DNA of 64,000 bases from NCBI GenBank assembly GCA_900754965.1, contig CAAEEO010000007.1, positions 130,201 to 194,200 of the forward strand, in the 5' to 3' direction. Positions 46,649 to 55,775 of this stretch are shown here, in pieces (within the stretch, counting starts at the first letter, position 1; the number at the start of each line of letters is the position of its first letter). Under the pieces are notes generated by a model. It ran no database searches, was not told the DNA's origin, and saw only the letters and a program-made list of their open reading frames with translations. This stretch comes from an uncultured Oscillospiraceae bacterium (lineage in GTDB: Bacteria > Bacillota > Clostridia > Oscillospirales > Oscillospiraceae). The translations under genes and the position numbers were made by a program.

Positions 46649-47941
46649 ATGGATCAAAAACAACTGATTGAATATAAGTCCGTTCTGGCTCAGGCCGTGG
46701 AAATCGGCAAATATCTGCTGGCCTCCGGCGCCGAAGTCAGCCGGGTGGAAAACACCATTGAACGCATCATGTATGCTTACGGCGCCCTGGAAGTCAACGC
46801 CTTCGTGGTGCAGGCATTCATTTTGGCCTCCGTTCGCCTGTGCGACGGCACGGAATGTATCCGCGCCCGACGGGTCGCCAACGCCGGGACTGACCTGGGC
46901 CGACTGGAGCAGCTGAACAGTCTGGCCAGGCAGATCTGTGAGCAGACGCCCCCCGCAGCCCAGGTGTCCCGGGAACTGAAGGATATTCTGGCATTTGAGC
47001 CCAATCCCTGGCTGACCTGTCTGGGGTATTTTCTGTCCGTTTCCACCATGGCCGTATTTTTCGGCGGAACCATCATGGACAGCATTGCCGCCGGGGTGAT
47101 CTCCCTGGTCATGTTTTTCAGCGACCGATACCTGCGGAAATCCAATTACAATGTCTTTGTCTACACGCTGCTATCCTCTCTGATGGCCGGGTGGCTGGCG
47201 GTACTGTTCGTTCGGTTTGGCTTTGGCGACCATGTGGATAAAATCATGATTGGTGATATCATGATCCTGATTCCCGGACTGGCCCTATGCAACGCCATGA
47301 AAGACATTCTCCACAAAGATCACCTGACCGGCATGAGCCGATTTGTCGAGGCCCTGGCCACCACGCTGTTCATTGCCTTCGGGTTCTTCATCGCCTCCGC
47401 CACCCTGGGCGGTGGCCTGGTCAATTCCCATCTCCCCTCTCCCAGCGACTGGGTGCAAATTCTGTGCAGCGGTCTGGGCAGCGTGGGGTTCGCCCTGTTT
47501 TTCCTGGCAAAGGTGGACAAGCTCCCCTTGGCCCTGTTGGGCGGTGCCCTGTCCTGGACCGTTTATCTGGTGGTGTTCCACTGGTATCCCGATGTGTTCA
47601 CCGCCAGCGCCGTTGCCGCCGCCTGCGTGTGTGTTTATGCCGAGTGCGCCGCCCGCCTGGTCAAGGCCCCGGCCATCGTATTCATGATTACTGCAGTGAT
47701 TCCTTTGTTGCCCGGCAGTTACCTCTATTACGCCATCACGGGATTGCTCACCGGAGATTCTGCCCAGTTCTCCCTCTTCGGCAGTCGGGCGCTGGCCGCC
47801 ACACTGGGCGTGGAAGGCGGGATTCTGATTGCCTACTTCGTGTTCATGCACATTCTGGACTGGAAACACCGCCTGCGTGCCAAACGGATGCAGCACGCCG
47901 ACCGCATCCCCTGTAATTCCAGTAAAAAAACCGGTCTCTGA
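46649..47941 (+). CDS. ThrE family threonine/serine exporter, fused two-domain form
   Basis: 430 aa from ATG 46649 (a GTG two codons earlier is possible; both have poor ribosome sites, so coupling to cls is likely). Both ThrE halves are in one chain: the N-terminal amphipathic region GKYLLASGAEVSRVENTIER and five membrane helices, then a second set of helices starting near 290. It may export threonine or serine. Its stop codon lies inside the terminator stem. Confidence 0.85.
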   Translation: MDQKQLIEYKSVLAQAVEIGKYLLASGAEVSRVENTIERIMYAYGALEVNAFVVQAFILASVRLCDGTECIRARRVANAGTDLGRLEQLNSLARQICEQTPPAAQVSRELKDILAFEPNPWLTCLGYFLSVSTMAVFFGGTIMDSIAAGVISLVMFFSDRYLRKSNYNVFVYTLLSSLMAGWLAVLFVRFGFGDHVDKIMIGDIMILIPGLALCNAMKDILHKDHLTGMSRFVEALATTLFIAFGFFIASATLGGGLVNSHLPSPSDWVQILCSGLGSVGFALFFLAKVDKLPLALLGGALSWTVYLVVFHWYPDVFTASAVAAACVCVYAECAARLVKAPAIVFMITAVIPLLPGSYLYYAITGLLTGDSAQFSLFGSRALAATLGVEGGILIAYFVFMHILDWKHRLRAKRMQHADRIPCNSSKKTGL

Positions 47942-47959
47942 ACCAGAGACCGGTTTTTT
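47925..47959 (+). terminator. Terminator overlapping the end of the ThrE gene
   Basis: AAAAAACCGGTCTCTG / CAGAGACCGGTTTTTT, 16-bp perfect stem with loop AAC; works in both directions. Confidence 0.9.
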
Positions 47960-47974
47960 ATTCCATTGAAAGCT

Positions 47975-48556
47975 TTATAGCAGCATAGCCAGGCATACAA
48001 ATGCCACGCCGGACACCGCAGACCCTGTCATCAATTCCCAAAAACGGTGCTGTTTCAGTTTCATCGAAGACCAGATCACCAGACCGCAGACGACCAGTCC
48101 TGCCGGAATGGTCCATCCACCCAGAAAATATCCCGCCGCTACCAACGGGCCGGCCGTAGAACAGGCATGGCCGCTGGCCTTGAAATGCATCCCTTTATTC
48201 AGGAGCAGCAACAGAAGAATAGAGATTACATATGTCCCTGTGATCACCCGATATGCCCCTGTCGTCGGCATGAGCAGCGCATACAAAAAGGCCAGCACAT
48301 ACCCTGCCGCGCTGAAGTACATAGCGGTTTTCCGCTGTCCCTCCCGTCCTTTGGCGTGCAGTCGGGGCACCAGTGCAGAGATCACATAGGACAGCAGGGG
48401 TATCCCCGTCAGTCCCAACATCACCATCCAATAATCCAAGCCCCGCAGATAAATCTGTGTTTCCGACAGCCAGAGCATGGTCATGGCACACCCGCTGGTC
48501 ACTGCGGGGACAGTGACTACCCGGATGATTTTTGCCGCAAGATCGGAACCTTTCAT
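47975..48556 (-). CDS. Membrane protein distantly resembling PAP2 phosphatases
   Basis: 193 aa, about six membrane segments. NKGMHFKASGHACSTAGP resembles the central PAP2 motif (K..SGH), and LKQHRFWELMTGSAVSG may stand for the His motif, but the KX6RP motif is not visible. Hence family membership is tentative. GGAGG before the ATG. Confidence 0.6.
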   Translation of the reverse strand: MKGSDLAAKIIRVVTVPAVTSGCAMTMLWLSETQIYLRGLDYWMVMLGLTGIPLLSYVISALVPRLHAKGREGQRKTAMYFSAAGYVLAFLYALLMPTTGAYRVITGTYVISILLLLLLNKGMHFKASGHACSTAGPLVAAGYFLGGWTIPAGLVVCGLVIWSSMKLKQHRFWELMTGSAVSGVAFVCLAMLL

Positions 48557-48589
48557 GTCGCGCCTCCATAATATACCGAATACCTTTTT

Positions 48590-48610
48590 ATCTGGTTTTC
48601 ATTACCAGAT
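48590..48610. repeat. Inverted repeat upstream of the PAP2-like gene
   Basis: ATCTGGT-N7-ACCAGAT, 34 bases before the start; could be an operator or RNA hairpin. No strong promoter is seen around it. Confidence 0.4.
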
Positions 48611-48690
48611 GACGCTATTCTACTACACCCTTCCGGAAAATGCAAGGGGCGCCCGCACTTTCTTTTTCGACAAATGTCAAAACTTGTATA

Positions 48691-48719
48691 TTGACATTCT
48701 TCGCCCCAGCCGATATAAT
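48691..48719 (+). promoter_or_regulatory. Promoter of metK
   Basis: Perfect TTGACA (48691-48696), 17-base spacer, TATAAT (48714-48719). A small hairpin CATCTC-GGGT-GAGATG (48728-48743) sits near the 5' end of the transcript. Confidence 0.9.
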
Positions 48720-48768
48720 GTGCATACCATCTCGGGTGAGATGGACAGAAAGACAACTCAATCATTTC

Positions 48769-48863
48769 CTTATCAAGAGTGGTGGAGGGAACGGCCCTGT
48801 GAAACCCGGCAACCTGTAGTGAAACAAGGTGCTAAATCCGGCGGTGTGCAATCGAGAGATAAG
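48769..48863 (+). ncRNA. SAM-I (S-box) riboswitch
   Basis: Classic S-box landmarks: P1 CTTATC...GATAAG, AAGAGTGGTGGAGGGA, CCCTGTGAAACCCGGCAACC, and GGTGCTAAATCCGGC. It senses S-adenosylmethionine and precedes a terminator, so high SAM should stop metK transcription. Confidence 0.97.
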
Positions 48864-48878
48864 GATGGGATACTTTTG

Positions 48879-48904
48879 CTCCGCCGGTTCGGCGGGGTTT
48901 TTTT
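48879..48904 (+). terminator. Expression-platform terminator of the SAM riboswitch
   Basis: CTCCGCCG / CGGCGGGG with loop GTT and T7. Confidence 0.9.
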
Positions 48905-48959
48905 ATTCCGTAAAAACTTGTGCATTCGCACAAAATTCAAATAGAAGGTGGTTTTTACC

Positions 48960-50138
48960 ATGACAAAACATCTGTTTACTTCTGAGTCTGTCACAGAAGG
49001 GCATCCCGATAAAATCTGTGACCAGATCTCCGATGCGATTCTGGACGCAATTCTGGAAAAAGATCCCAACGGCCGCGTGGCCTGCGAAACAACGGTTTCC
49101 ACCGGTTTGGTGCATATTATGGGCGAAATCTCCACAGACTGCTATGTGGACATCCCCAAAATTGCCAGAGATGTGGTCCGTGAGATCGGCTATGACCGGG
49201 CCAAGTTCGGCTTTGACGCCGAGACCTGCGCCGTCATCACCAACATTGACGAGCAGTCTGAGGACATTGCACTGGGCGTGAACAACTCTCTGGAATCCAA
49301 AGAGGGCGGCGACCTGGGCAACGGCGCCGGTGACCAGGGCATCATGTTCGGATATGCCTGCACCGAAACCCCGGAGTATATGCCTCTGGCCATCTCCCTG
49401 GCACACAAACTGGCCAAGCGCCTCACCGATGTCCGGAAAGACGGCACTCTGGACTACCTGCGTCCCGACGGCAAGACTCAGGTCACCGTGGAGTACGGCC
49501 CCGACGGCAAGCCCGTCCGGGTAGACACCATTGTCATCTCCACCCAGCACGCCCCGGAAGTGACCCTGGAGCAGATTCGCCAGGACATGATTGCCCATGT
49601 GGTAACGCCCATTGTCCCTGCCGCTCTGCTGGATGAAAATACCAAGTACTACATCAACCCCACCGGCCGCTTCGTCATCGGCGGTCCCCAGGGAGACTCC
49701 GGCCTGACCGGTCGGAAGATCATTGTGGACACCTACGGCGGCAGCGCCCCCCATGGCGGCGGAGCATTCTCCGGCAAAGACCCCACCAAGGTGGACCGCA
49801 GCGCAGCCTATGCCGCCCGCTATATCGCCAAAAATGTGGTGGCCGCCGGACTGGCTGACAAGTGCCTGGTTCAGCTGGCTTATGCCATTGGCGTGGCAGA
49901 ACCGGTCAGTGTCATGGTGGATACCAGCGGCACTGGAACGGTCTCTGACGATGCTCTGAGCGAGGCCGTCCGCAAAGTGTTCGACCTGCGCCCCACTTCC
50001 ATCATCCGGGATTTGGATCTGCGGAAACCCATCTACCAGAAATTGGCCGCCTACGGTCACATGGGACGGGAAGACCTGGGCGTGACCTGGGAAAAGACCG
50101 ACCGTGTGGACGCTCTGAAGGCCGCACTGGGTCTGTAA
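48960..50138 (+). CDS. metK: S-adenosylmethionine synthetase
   Basis: 392 aa from ATG 48960 (GAAGGTGG upstream). [37 protein letters not shown] and [20 protein letters not shown] are family signatures. Methionine + ATP to SAM. Controlled by the riboswitch upstream. Confidence 0.98.
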   Translation: MTKHLFTSESVTEGHPDKICDQISDAILDAILEKDPNGRVACETTVSTGLVHIMGEISTDCYVDIPKIARDVVREIGYDRAKFGFDAETCAVITNIDEQSEDIALGVNNSLESKEGGDLGNGAGDQGIMFGYACTETPEYMPLAISLAHKLAKRLTDVRKDGTLDYLRPDGKTQVTVEYGPDGKPVRVDTIVISTQHAPEVTLEQIRQDMIAHVVTPIVPAALLDENTKYYINPTGRFVIGGPQGDSGLTGRKIIVDTYGGSAPHGGGAFSGKDPTKVDRSAAYAARYIAKNVVAAGLADKCLVQLAYAIGVAEPVSVMVDTSGTGTVSDDALSEAVRKVFDLRPTSIIRDLDLRKPIYQKLAAYGHMGREDLGVTWEKTDRVDALKAALGL

Positions 50139-50144
50139 ATCACA

Positions 50145-50181
50145 AAAACGCATTGTTCCCTATGGGGGAACAATGCGTTTT
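50145..50181 (+). terminator. Terminator of metK
   Basis: AAAACGCATTGTTCCC / GGGAACAATGCGTTTT with a five-base loop. Confidence 0.9.
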
Positions 50182-50197
50182 CTTTTCCTTTAATCGC

Positions 50198-50225
50198 ACC
50201 CCTATTCCCCCGGGCGCATACAATA
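50198..50225 (+). promoter_or_regulatory. Mother-cell (sigma-K/sigma-E-like) promoter of the collagen-like gene
   Basis: AC at 50198-50199, 17 bases, then CATACAATA (50217-50225), which fits the sigma-K pattern AC-N16/17-CATANNNTA; CATACAAT also fits the sigma-E -10. No sigma-A promoter is evident. Confidence 0.55.
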
Positions 50226-50303
50226 CAGCGGGGCCAAGAGTGTTTTCCGGCCCCTGCGCTCCCGGAATGGAGCGCATATCAATGCGTCATTTGGAGGAAT
50301 TTC

Positions 50304-50675
50304 ATGTCAAAGTGCAATTATCCTGAAAACATGAATGTGATCCGGCCACCCGCACCCCCTTACTGCGCCCCGGGATGGTGCTGCAGCTGCTGTTGTCCCG
50401 GTCCGGCCGGACCTGTGGGCAGAATGGGGCCCACTGGGCCTACTGGCCCTATGGGGCCCATGGGCGTGCCTGGTTTTCCCGGAGAAATCGGCCCCACCGG
50501 GCCTGTCGGTGCCACGGGTGCAGTCGGCCCCACCGGCCCTGCCGGGCCTGCGGGAACCGTAACACCTGCAACGGCCGTAGCAGACCTGCTCGCCACTGCA
50601 GATCTGACCACCACCATTGAAAAAATCAACGAGCTGTTGGCTGCCCTGCGCGCCGCGGGTCTGTTGGCCAACTAA
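50304..50675 (+). CDS. Collagen-like protein, probable spore-surface (BclA-like) component
   Basis: 123 aa, no signal peptide. Cys-rich start ([11 protein letters not shown], residues 21-31), then 18 Gly-X-Y triplets (33-86; [20 protein letters not shown] and so on), then a C-terminal helical tail ([20 protein letters not shown]) like those ending clostridial collagen-like exosporium proteins. The cysteine cluster suggests disulfide cross-linking. GGAGGAATTTC before the ATG; promoter of mother-cell type. The neighbouring glycosyltransferase could decorate the Thr-rich triplets. Confidence 0.85.
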   Translation: MSKCNYPENMNVIRPPAPPYCAPGWCCSCCCPGPAGPVGRMGPTGPTGPMGPMGVPGFPGEIGPTGPVGATGAVGPTGPAGPAGTVTPATAVADLLATADLTTTIEKINELLAALRAAGLLAN

Positions 50676-50676
50676 C

Positions 50677-50709
50677 GAAAAAGAGCCGTCTGTAAGACGG
50701 CTCTTTTTC
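50677..50709 (+). terminator. Terminator of the collagen-like gene
   Basis: GAAAAAGAGCCGTCT / AGACGGCTCTTTTTC, short loop, T-run within the arm. Confidence 0.9.
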
Positions 50710-50713
50710 ATAC

Positions 50714-50740
50714 ACCTTTCCCTATATGATGCATACCATA
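50714..50740 (+). promoter_or_regulatory. Mother-cell sigma-type promoter of the glycosyltransferase gene
   Basis: AC at 50714-50715, 16 bases, then CATACCATA (50732-50740), again AC-N16-CATANNNTA. Confidence 0.5.
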
Positions 50741-50771
50741 AAACAGACATTGCCGTATAAGGAGGCCCATC

Positions 50772-51854
50772 ATGAAGATCGCAGTTTATGCCATCAGTAA
50801 AAACGAAGAAACATTTGTCAATTCCTGGGTGGAATCCATGTCCGAGGCCGATGCCGTCTATGTGTTGGACACCGGCTCCACTGATCGAACCGTAGAACTG
50901 CTCCGGGAACAAGGCGTCACCGTCCATGAAACCACCATTTGTCCCTGGCGATTCGATACCGCCCGCAATCAGGCGCTGGCGCTGCTGCCAGAAGATGTGG
51001 ACATTTGCGTTTCCACCGATCTTGACGAGCAGTTCCGCCCCGGTTGGCGAAAGGCCCTGGAGCAGGCCTGGAAACCAGGGACGCAGCAGGCCTGGTTCCG
51101 GTACACCTGGGACTTCACCCCCGACGGCGCCGAAGGAACGATTTTCTGGCGGGAAAAGATCCACGCCCGTGAGGGATTCCGTTGGATTCATCCGGTACAT
51201 GAAGTGCTAGAATATACCGGTACGGGAAAGCCTGCCGTGGTCTGCGCCGAAGGAGTTCAGTTGGATCACCATGCCGACCATAAAAAATCCCGGGCACAGT
51301 ATCTTCCGCTGCTGGAGTTGGCGGTGGCCGAATCTCCGGAAGACGACCGCAACACCCACTACCTGGGGCGGGAATACTTCTTCCACCGGCGTTGGGACGA
51401 CTGCATCCGCACCCTCCGTCGCCATTTGAGCCTGCCCAGTGCCCAATGGGCGGATGAACGAGCCGCCTCTCTCCGCTATATCGGGCAGGCCCACCAGGCT
51501 CTGGGTCACCACCGGGAGGCTCTCCAATCCCTGCTCCGGGCCTGCGGGGAGGCACCCTGGCTCCGGGAGCCCTGGCTGGATCTGGCGCGGTTTCTGTATG
51601 AGCAGGAAGACTGGGCCGGGGTACTGTTCGCCTGCCGCCGGGCGCTGCGCATTACGGAACGGCCTCTGTCCTATATCAGCCAGGCAGACAGCTGGGGCAG
51701 CCTGCCCTACGACCTGGCAGCTCTGGCCTGTTATCATCTGAATCTGGGGGAAGAGGCCGTTTACTACGGTCGGCAGGCGGTAAACAGAACTCCCTCAGAC
51801 CAGCGTCTGAGGGAGAATCTGCGGTACTATGAAGGATTGATTTCGTTCGTTTAA
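50772..51854 (+). CDS. Family 2 glycosyltransferase with TPR-like C-terminus (SunS-like)
   Basis: 360 aa. GT-A N-terminal half (VYAISKNEETFVNSWVESMS, VLDTGSTDRT, DLD metal motif at 83-85); the second half is tetratricopeptide-like (THYLGREYFFHRRWDDCIRT, AASLRYIGQAHQALGHHREA). This layout occurs in glycosyltransferases acting on peptides. AAGGAGG upstream. Placement after the collagen-like gene under the same type of promoter suggests glycosylation of that protein, which is inference. Confidence 0.85.
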   Translation: MKIAVYAISKNEETFVNSWVESMSEADAVYVLDTGSTDRTVELLREQGVTVHETTICPWRFDTARNQALALLPEDVDICVSTDLDEQFRPGWRKALEQAWKPGTQQAWFRYTWDFTPDGAEGTIFWREKIHAREGFRWIHPVHEVLEYTGTGKPAVVCAEGVQLDHHADHKKSRAQYLPLLELAVAESPEDDRNTHYLGREYFFHRRWDDCIRTLRRHLSLPSAQWADERAASLRYIGQAHQALGHHREALQSLLRACGEAPWLREPWLDLARFLYEQEDWAGVLFACRRALRITERPLSYISQADSWGSLPYDLAALACYHLNLGEEAVYYGRQAVNRTPSDQRLRENLRYYEGLISFV

Positions 51855-51860
51855 TGGGGA

Positions 51861-52757
51861 TCAGAAGATCCGTTTTGCCCCCACATAGTGGTTGACATAA
51901 TAAGAAGAGTTGATGCTGGTGATGATCACCTTTCCGCCGCCGGAGGAGGAATGGATAAACTGCCCATCGCCAATATACATGCCCACATGGCCGATGGACT
52001 GACTGGAACTGGAGAAGAATACCAGATCCCCCGCCTGCAGTTCACTTTTGGCCACACTGGTGCCATTATTGGTATACTGCTGCGCGGCCGTCCGATCCAG
52101 CGTCATCCCGCTCTGTGCAAACACATACTGGGTAAATCCGGAGCAGTCGAATCCTCTGGTCGTGGTGCCGCCATAGATGTAGGGCGTGCCCAACAGGCCT
52201 TTGGCCGTGGCGATCAGATCGTCTGCCGTGCTGTTGGCCGACAGCGTCTGGGCATACACCTCACCCTCCGGGGCAAGGGTCATGTAGTCAGAGGACACAT
52301 AACCGGTATTGCCCAGATAACTGACCTGATACCAGTTGCCCTGGACGCCGGTGACTGTCATGGCCGTGCCGGAATCATAGGTGCCAAGAACCGCAGAATC
52401 CGTGCCCGGTCCCTGCCGCAGCCGTACTGTATCGCCGGTAATGGTGCCGACACCGAATTCCGCCGTCAGATTCTGAGAAAATGTCAGATACTGGGAGGAC
52501 ATAAAGCCCTTCAGCCCATTGTAAATGACTTCATACCAACCGGTGCCCGTATCGGCGGACACGACTACAGGTTCTCCCTGCTGTCCCACGGTGATGGTCT
52601 CAAAGTCTGTTCCGGCGCCGCTGCGCAGCCGCACGCCGGTATTCAGCGTCGCGCCGCCCAAAGTGGCGGCGTGTACCGGAACGGCGAACGCGGAGGTCGC
52701 CAGAATGGCAGTCAGGCAGACGCTCAGCGCCCGCTGTTTCAGATGTTGCTTTTCCAT
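51861..52757 (-). CDS. Secreted NlpC/P60 endopeptidase with two SH3 domains
   Basis: 298 aa. Signal peptide (LSVCLTAILATSAFAVPVHA), bacterial SH3 repeats at about 32-92 and 98-162 (both with VRLR..G), then NlpC/P60 with catalytic Cys in RGFDCSGFTQYVF, His in SIGHVGMYIGDG and a later His (FIHSSS). Cleaves peptidoglycan stem peptides. The only Shine-Dalgarno (GGAGGGG) is 18 bases upstream, so initiation is probably weak. Confidence 0.92.
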   Translation of the reverse strand: MEKQHLKQRALSVCLTAILATSAFAVPVHAATLGGATLNTGVRLRSGAGTDFETITVGQQGEPVVVSADTGTGWYEVIYNGLKGFMSSQYLTFSQNLTAEFGVGTITGDTVRLRQGPGTDSAVLGTYDSGTAMTVTGVQGNWYQVSYLGNTGYVSSDYMTLAPEGEVYAQTLSANSTADDLIATAKGLLGTPYIYGGTTTRGFDCSGFTQYVFAQSGMTLDRTAAQQYTNNGTSVAKSELQAGDLVFFSSSSQSIGHVGMYIGDGQFIHSSSGGGKVIITSINSSYYVNHYVGAKRIF

Positions 52758-52820
52758 ATGTACTCGTGCGGCAACCCCTCCCGCGGGAATTCCCCCACCT
52801 CACCTTTCCTGATTTTTGCG

Positions 52821-53105
52821 TTATTTGGAGGACAATGCCCGCTCCAGCCAAATGGATGCCAGATCCATTGCCGCATACAAACTGTCCTTTTCGCTCTTCT
52901 TGACCACACGGTCTTTGCTTTTGATTTCGGGATCGGTCAGCTGAAGCTGCACAGACACCCGGGTTGCCACTTCCAGATCCTTGACTTTTTTGGTATCCAT
53001 GATCTGAAGCTGTACGATATATTGATCGGACATCTCTCCGAAGTAGATCAGGTTATCTTTTCTGCGGAGCGGATGCCCTTTATATTCCAATGCGTTGCTA
53101 GCCAT
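52821..53105 (-). CDS. Conserved small protein of unknown function
   Basis: 94 aa, soluble. NALEYKGHPLRRKDNLIYFG and MSDQYIVQLQIMDTKKVKDL suggest a small beta-rich domain followed by a helix (SLYAAMDLASIWLERAL). No motif recognised. It lies 63 bases upstream of the NlpC gene with a good promoter and GGGAGG, so the two may be cotranscribed. Confidence 0.72.
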   Translation of the reverse strand: MASNALEYKGHPLRRKDNLIYFGEMSDQYIVQLQIMDTKKVKDLEVATRVSVQLQLTDPEIKSKDRVVKKSEKDSLYAAMDLASIWLERALSSK

Positions 53106-53136
53106 GACGCAATTACCTCCCTGTCATTGTCACCAA

Positions 53137-53165
53137 ATTGTAACACTAACCCACAATTCTGTCAA
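53137..53165 (-). promoter_or_regulatory. Promoter of the 94-aa protein/NlpC genes
   Basis: Leftward TTGACA (53160-53165), 17-base spacer, TACAAT (53137-53142). Confidence 0.8.
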
Positions 53166-53249
53166 CTCTGTTTTTCCTTTTGGAAAAATTTTTCATAAAT
53201 TTTTCCAAAATTTTTCGGCATTTTTCCGCACCTCTCCGGAAATCTCCCG

Positions 53250-53286
53250 AAAAATAACGCCTGTGCAAACAATTGCACAGGCGTTA
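53250..53286 (-). terminator. Terminator of the PBP gene
   Basis: TAACGCCTGTGCAA / TTGCACAGGCGTTA (53255-53286), loop ACAA, leftward TTTTT. Confidence 0.85.
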
Positions 53287-53321
53287 AATAATTACAATTC
53301 TGTTATTTTTCGCCAGACCGC

Positions 53322-55535
53322 TCAATCATCTATTTCGCCGTCCCCTTCACTGTCCGGGGATTCCGGAAGGACTGGAACCTCTGTTTCCGGAGTGGGTGTC
53401 ACTTCCGGTACGGGGGTAGGCGTCACCGCCGGGGTGGGTGTCGGTGTGGGGGTAGGCGTGGGCGTGGGAGTGGGCGTCGGCGTCGGTTCCTCATCCGCCT
53501 TGCTGCCGAAAATACCCGTAGGCGCCAAGTAAGTTTCCCGAACGAAGTCCTTGTAAGTCAAACCCAAATTGGCATCGATGCCGTTCATGATCTCTTTCCA
53601 GATCTGCAATGCCGGGTTGCCATAGAAACTCATGGCCTGGTTCTGATCGTATCCGGTCCAAACGGCGGCACAGTAATAGGGCGTGAACCCTGCAAAGTAC
53701 CGGTTTTTCCAGTCGGAAGAGCTGCCGGTCTTGCCCGCGGCAGGCATATTGTTCAGAGATGCCGCCCCGGCGATACCGTTGGTCACATTGTTGCGCAGCA
53801 TGGCCACCATGTTATCCGCCGTGGTCTGGGAGAAAGCCTGGATGGTCTCCGGCTCGTTGGTCAGGATCACATTCCCGTTGGAGTCCGTCACCTTGCTGTA
53901 AGTCCGGCCATAGGTAAACACACCTTTGTTCAGGAACGCACAGTAAGCCTGGGTCATCTCCCGCACCGTGACACCGTGGGTCAGCTCACCCAGTGCCAGC
54001 GGCGCATAGTTGCAGTCCTGCTCCACCAGACTTTCAAAGCCCAATCGGGTCTGCAGGAACTCAAAGGAGGCCTCCGGAGTCAGCTTGTCGATGATCTGTG
54101 CCGCCACGGTGTTCAGAGAACTAGCCAGACCCTGCCGAATGGTAGTCCATCCCATATATCCGCCGTTGGCGTTTCTGGGATACCAGGAACTGCCGCTGAG
54201 GACGATATCCTTGGAGTCGTTTACCTCGGTATTGGGGGTGATGATGCCATACTCCATTGCCGGGCCATAAGAGGCCAAAGGCTTAAAGGAGGAACCCGGA
54301 GACCGGTAAGCGCCGGTGGCACGGTTCAAGATGAAGTTGGCATTTTTCTCCCCGGTGCCGCCGCTCAGCGCCACAATGGCACCCGTGTAGGGGTCCATGA
54401 TTACGCAGGCAGACTGGAGCTGGGGAATGGTGCCGTCCGCGTTAGGCGCCGGCTGCCGATACGGCTGCGGCAGGTTCTCCACATTCAGATATACCGCATC
54501 CACCGCATCCTGCACTTTGGGATTATAATAGGAATAGATCTGATAGCCGCCGTTATACAGCAGCATCGTGGCCGCCTCCCGGTTGATACCCTTTTCTGCC
54601 ATCAGGTCCTGGAGCACATCCTCAATGACCACTTCCTCGTAGTAACTGTAAATGTTCTGCGTGTATTCACTGGACTCGGACCGGACGAACACCAATTCCT
54701 CATTGACCGCCGCCACATACTCATCGTGGGTGATATATCCCTGGTCGTACATCTCCCAGAGAATGGTCTCCTGCCGGGCCTTATTGTTGTCCCGGCTGAT
54801 AAAGGGGTCATACCGGCTGGGGTTGTTGGTGATGCCGGCGATACTGGCGCACTCGGCCAAAGACAACTGACTGGCGCTCTTGCCGAAATATGTCTGAGCC
54901 GCTGCCTCCACACCGTAGCAGCTCTCTCCGAAGTAGACCACATTCAGGTAATACTCAATGATCTCGTCCTTATCATAGGACTTTTCCAATTCCAGCGCCC
55001 GGAAAATTTCAATCAGTTTTCGCTGCACGGTAATATCGTCGTACTCCGTTATATTTTTCAGGAGCTGTTGGGTAATGGTGGACCCGCCGAAGTCGTTTTT
55101 CATGGTCAGGAACATATTGGCGAAGGCCGCCACCGTCCGATACCAGTCCACGCCCTTGTGTTCATAGAACCGCTTATCCTCAATGGCTACCACGGCGTGT
55201 TCCATGTCCTCAGGGATCTGCTCATAATCGATCCAAATCCGGTTCTGGGTGCCATACAGCATGGTCAGTTCTTTCCATTCCTCCCCGGTACCGGCGGCCT
55301 CCGGGTCCTGATACCAGATCGTGGACGACAGTTTGACCCGAAAATCGGACAATGTCAGATCGATGTCTTCCATCAGGCTTGTTTTTACATAATAGGCAAA
55401 AATGCACATAAACAACAGCCCGGTCAACAGGAAGATCAGAAAGACGGTCAAGATTACCTTCAGCACGCCCCGCAGGGTCATACCGGCGGCACCTGCCGTT
55501 TTATCCGCTATCTTTTTCGCTTTTTCATGTGCCAT
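53322..55535 (-). CDS. Class A penicillin-binding protein (PBP1A-type)
   Basis: 737 aa. One membrane anchor (22-47), glycosyltransferase domain with catalytic Glu119 (AIEDKRFYEHKGVDW) and GGSTITQQLLKN, transpeptidase domain with SSFK near 414-417 and KTG near 600 (AAGKTGSSSDWKNRYFAGFT). Polymerises and cross-links peptidoglycan. The tail after about 670 is a Thr-Pro repeat followed by an acidic end. GAAAGGG before the ATG. Confidence 0.95.
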   Translation of the reverse strand: MAHEKAKKIADKTAGAAGMTLRGVLKVILTVFLIFLLTGLLFMCIFAYYVKTSLMEDIDLTLSDFRVKLSSTIWYQDPEAAGTGEEWKELTMLYGTQNRIWIDYEQIPEDMEHAVVAIEDKRFYEHKGVDWYRTVAAFANMFLTMKNDFGGSTITQQLLKNITEYDDITVQRKLIEIFRALELEKSYDKDEIIEYYLNVVYFGESCYGVEAAAQTYFGKSASQLSLAECASIAGITNNPSRYDPFISRDNNKARQETILWEMYDQGYITHDEYVAAVNEELVFVRSESSEYTQNIYSYYEEVVIEDVLQDLMAEKGINREAATMLLYNGGYQIYSYYNPKVQDAVDAVYLNVENLPQPYRQPAPNADGTIPQLQSACVIMDPYTGAIVALSGGTGEKNANFILNRATGAYRSPGSSFKPLASYGPAMEYGIITPNTEVNDSKDIVLSGSSWYPRNANGGYMGWTTIRQGLASSLNTVAAQIIDKLTPEASFEFLQTRLGFESLVEQDCNYAPLALGELTHGVTVREMTQAYCAFLNKGVFTYGRTYSKVTDSNGNVILTNEPETIQAFSQTTADNMVAMLRNNVTNGIAGAASLNNMPAAGKTGSSSDWKNRYFAGFTPYYCAAVWTGYDQNQAMSFYGNPALQIWKEIMNGIDANLGLTYKDFVRETYLAPTGIFGSKADEEPTPTPTPTPTPTPTPTPTPAVTPTPVPEVTPTPETEVPVLPESPDSEGDGEIDD
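53391..53491 (-). repeat. Thr-Pro coding tandem repeat
   Basis: A six-base period (about ACGCCC/ACCCCC read leftwards) encodes PTPTPTPTPTPTPTPTP and related units in the PBP tail; prone to slippage, so its length may vary between strains. Confidence 0.85.
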
Positions 55536-55633
55536 AAGCGTTCCCTTTCTCTTATCATATCTGCCTCAGGCAGTGATTCTGCAACGCAATTTCCCCGTGC
55601 CGCATCCTACGATGCTGTGGGTATAGTCAATGA

Positions 55634-55662
55634 AGTATACCACATTTCCGCAGAAATGTTAA
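55634..55662 (-). promoter_or_regulatory. Promoter of the PBP gene
   Basis: Leftward TTAACA (55657-55662), 17-base spacer, TATACT (55634-55639). Confidence 0.7.
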
Positions 55663-55775
55663 GTACTGGGAAAATAAATCCAAAAAATTTACAAATTCAG
55701 GTCTGAACCTTCCCCTTTTTTGGCATACTAAAAGAAATGCCTGTCCGAAACACAATTTTTTGGGAGGGATCTGTC

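Noticed and set aside
53391..53491. Regular repeats suggesting a CRISPR array
   Set aside because: The six-base period is coding (Thr-Pro) inside the PBP gene, and there are no spacers or cas genes.
55690..55740. Sigma-G promoter (CATACTA) before the BofC-like gene
   Set aside because: The -10 fits but no matching -35 at 17-18 bases.
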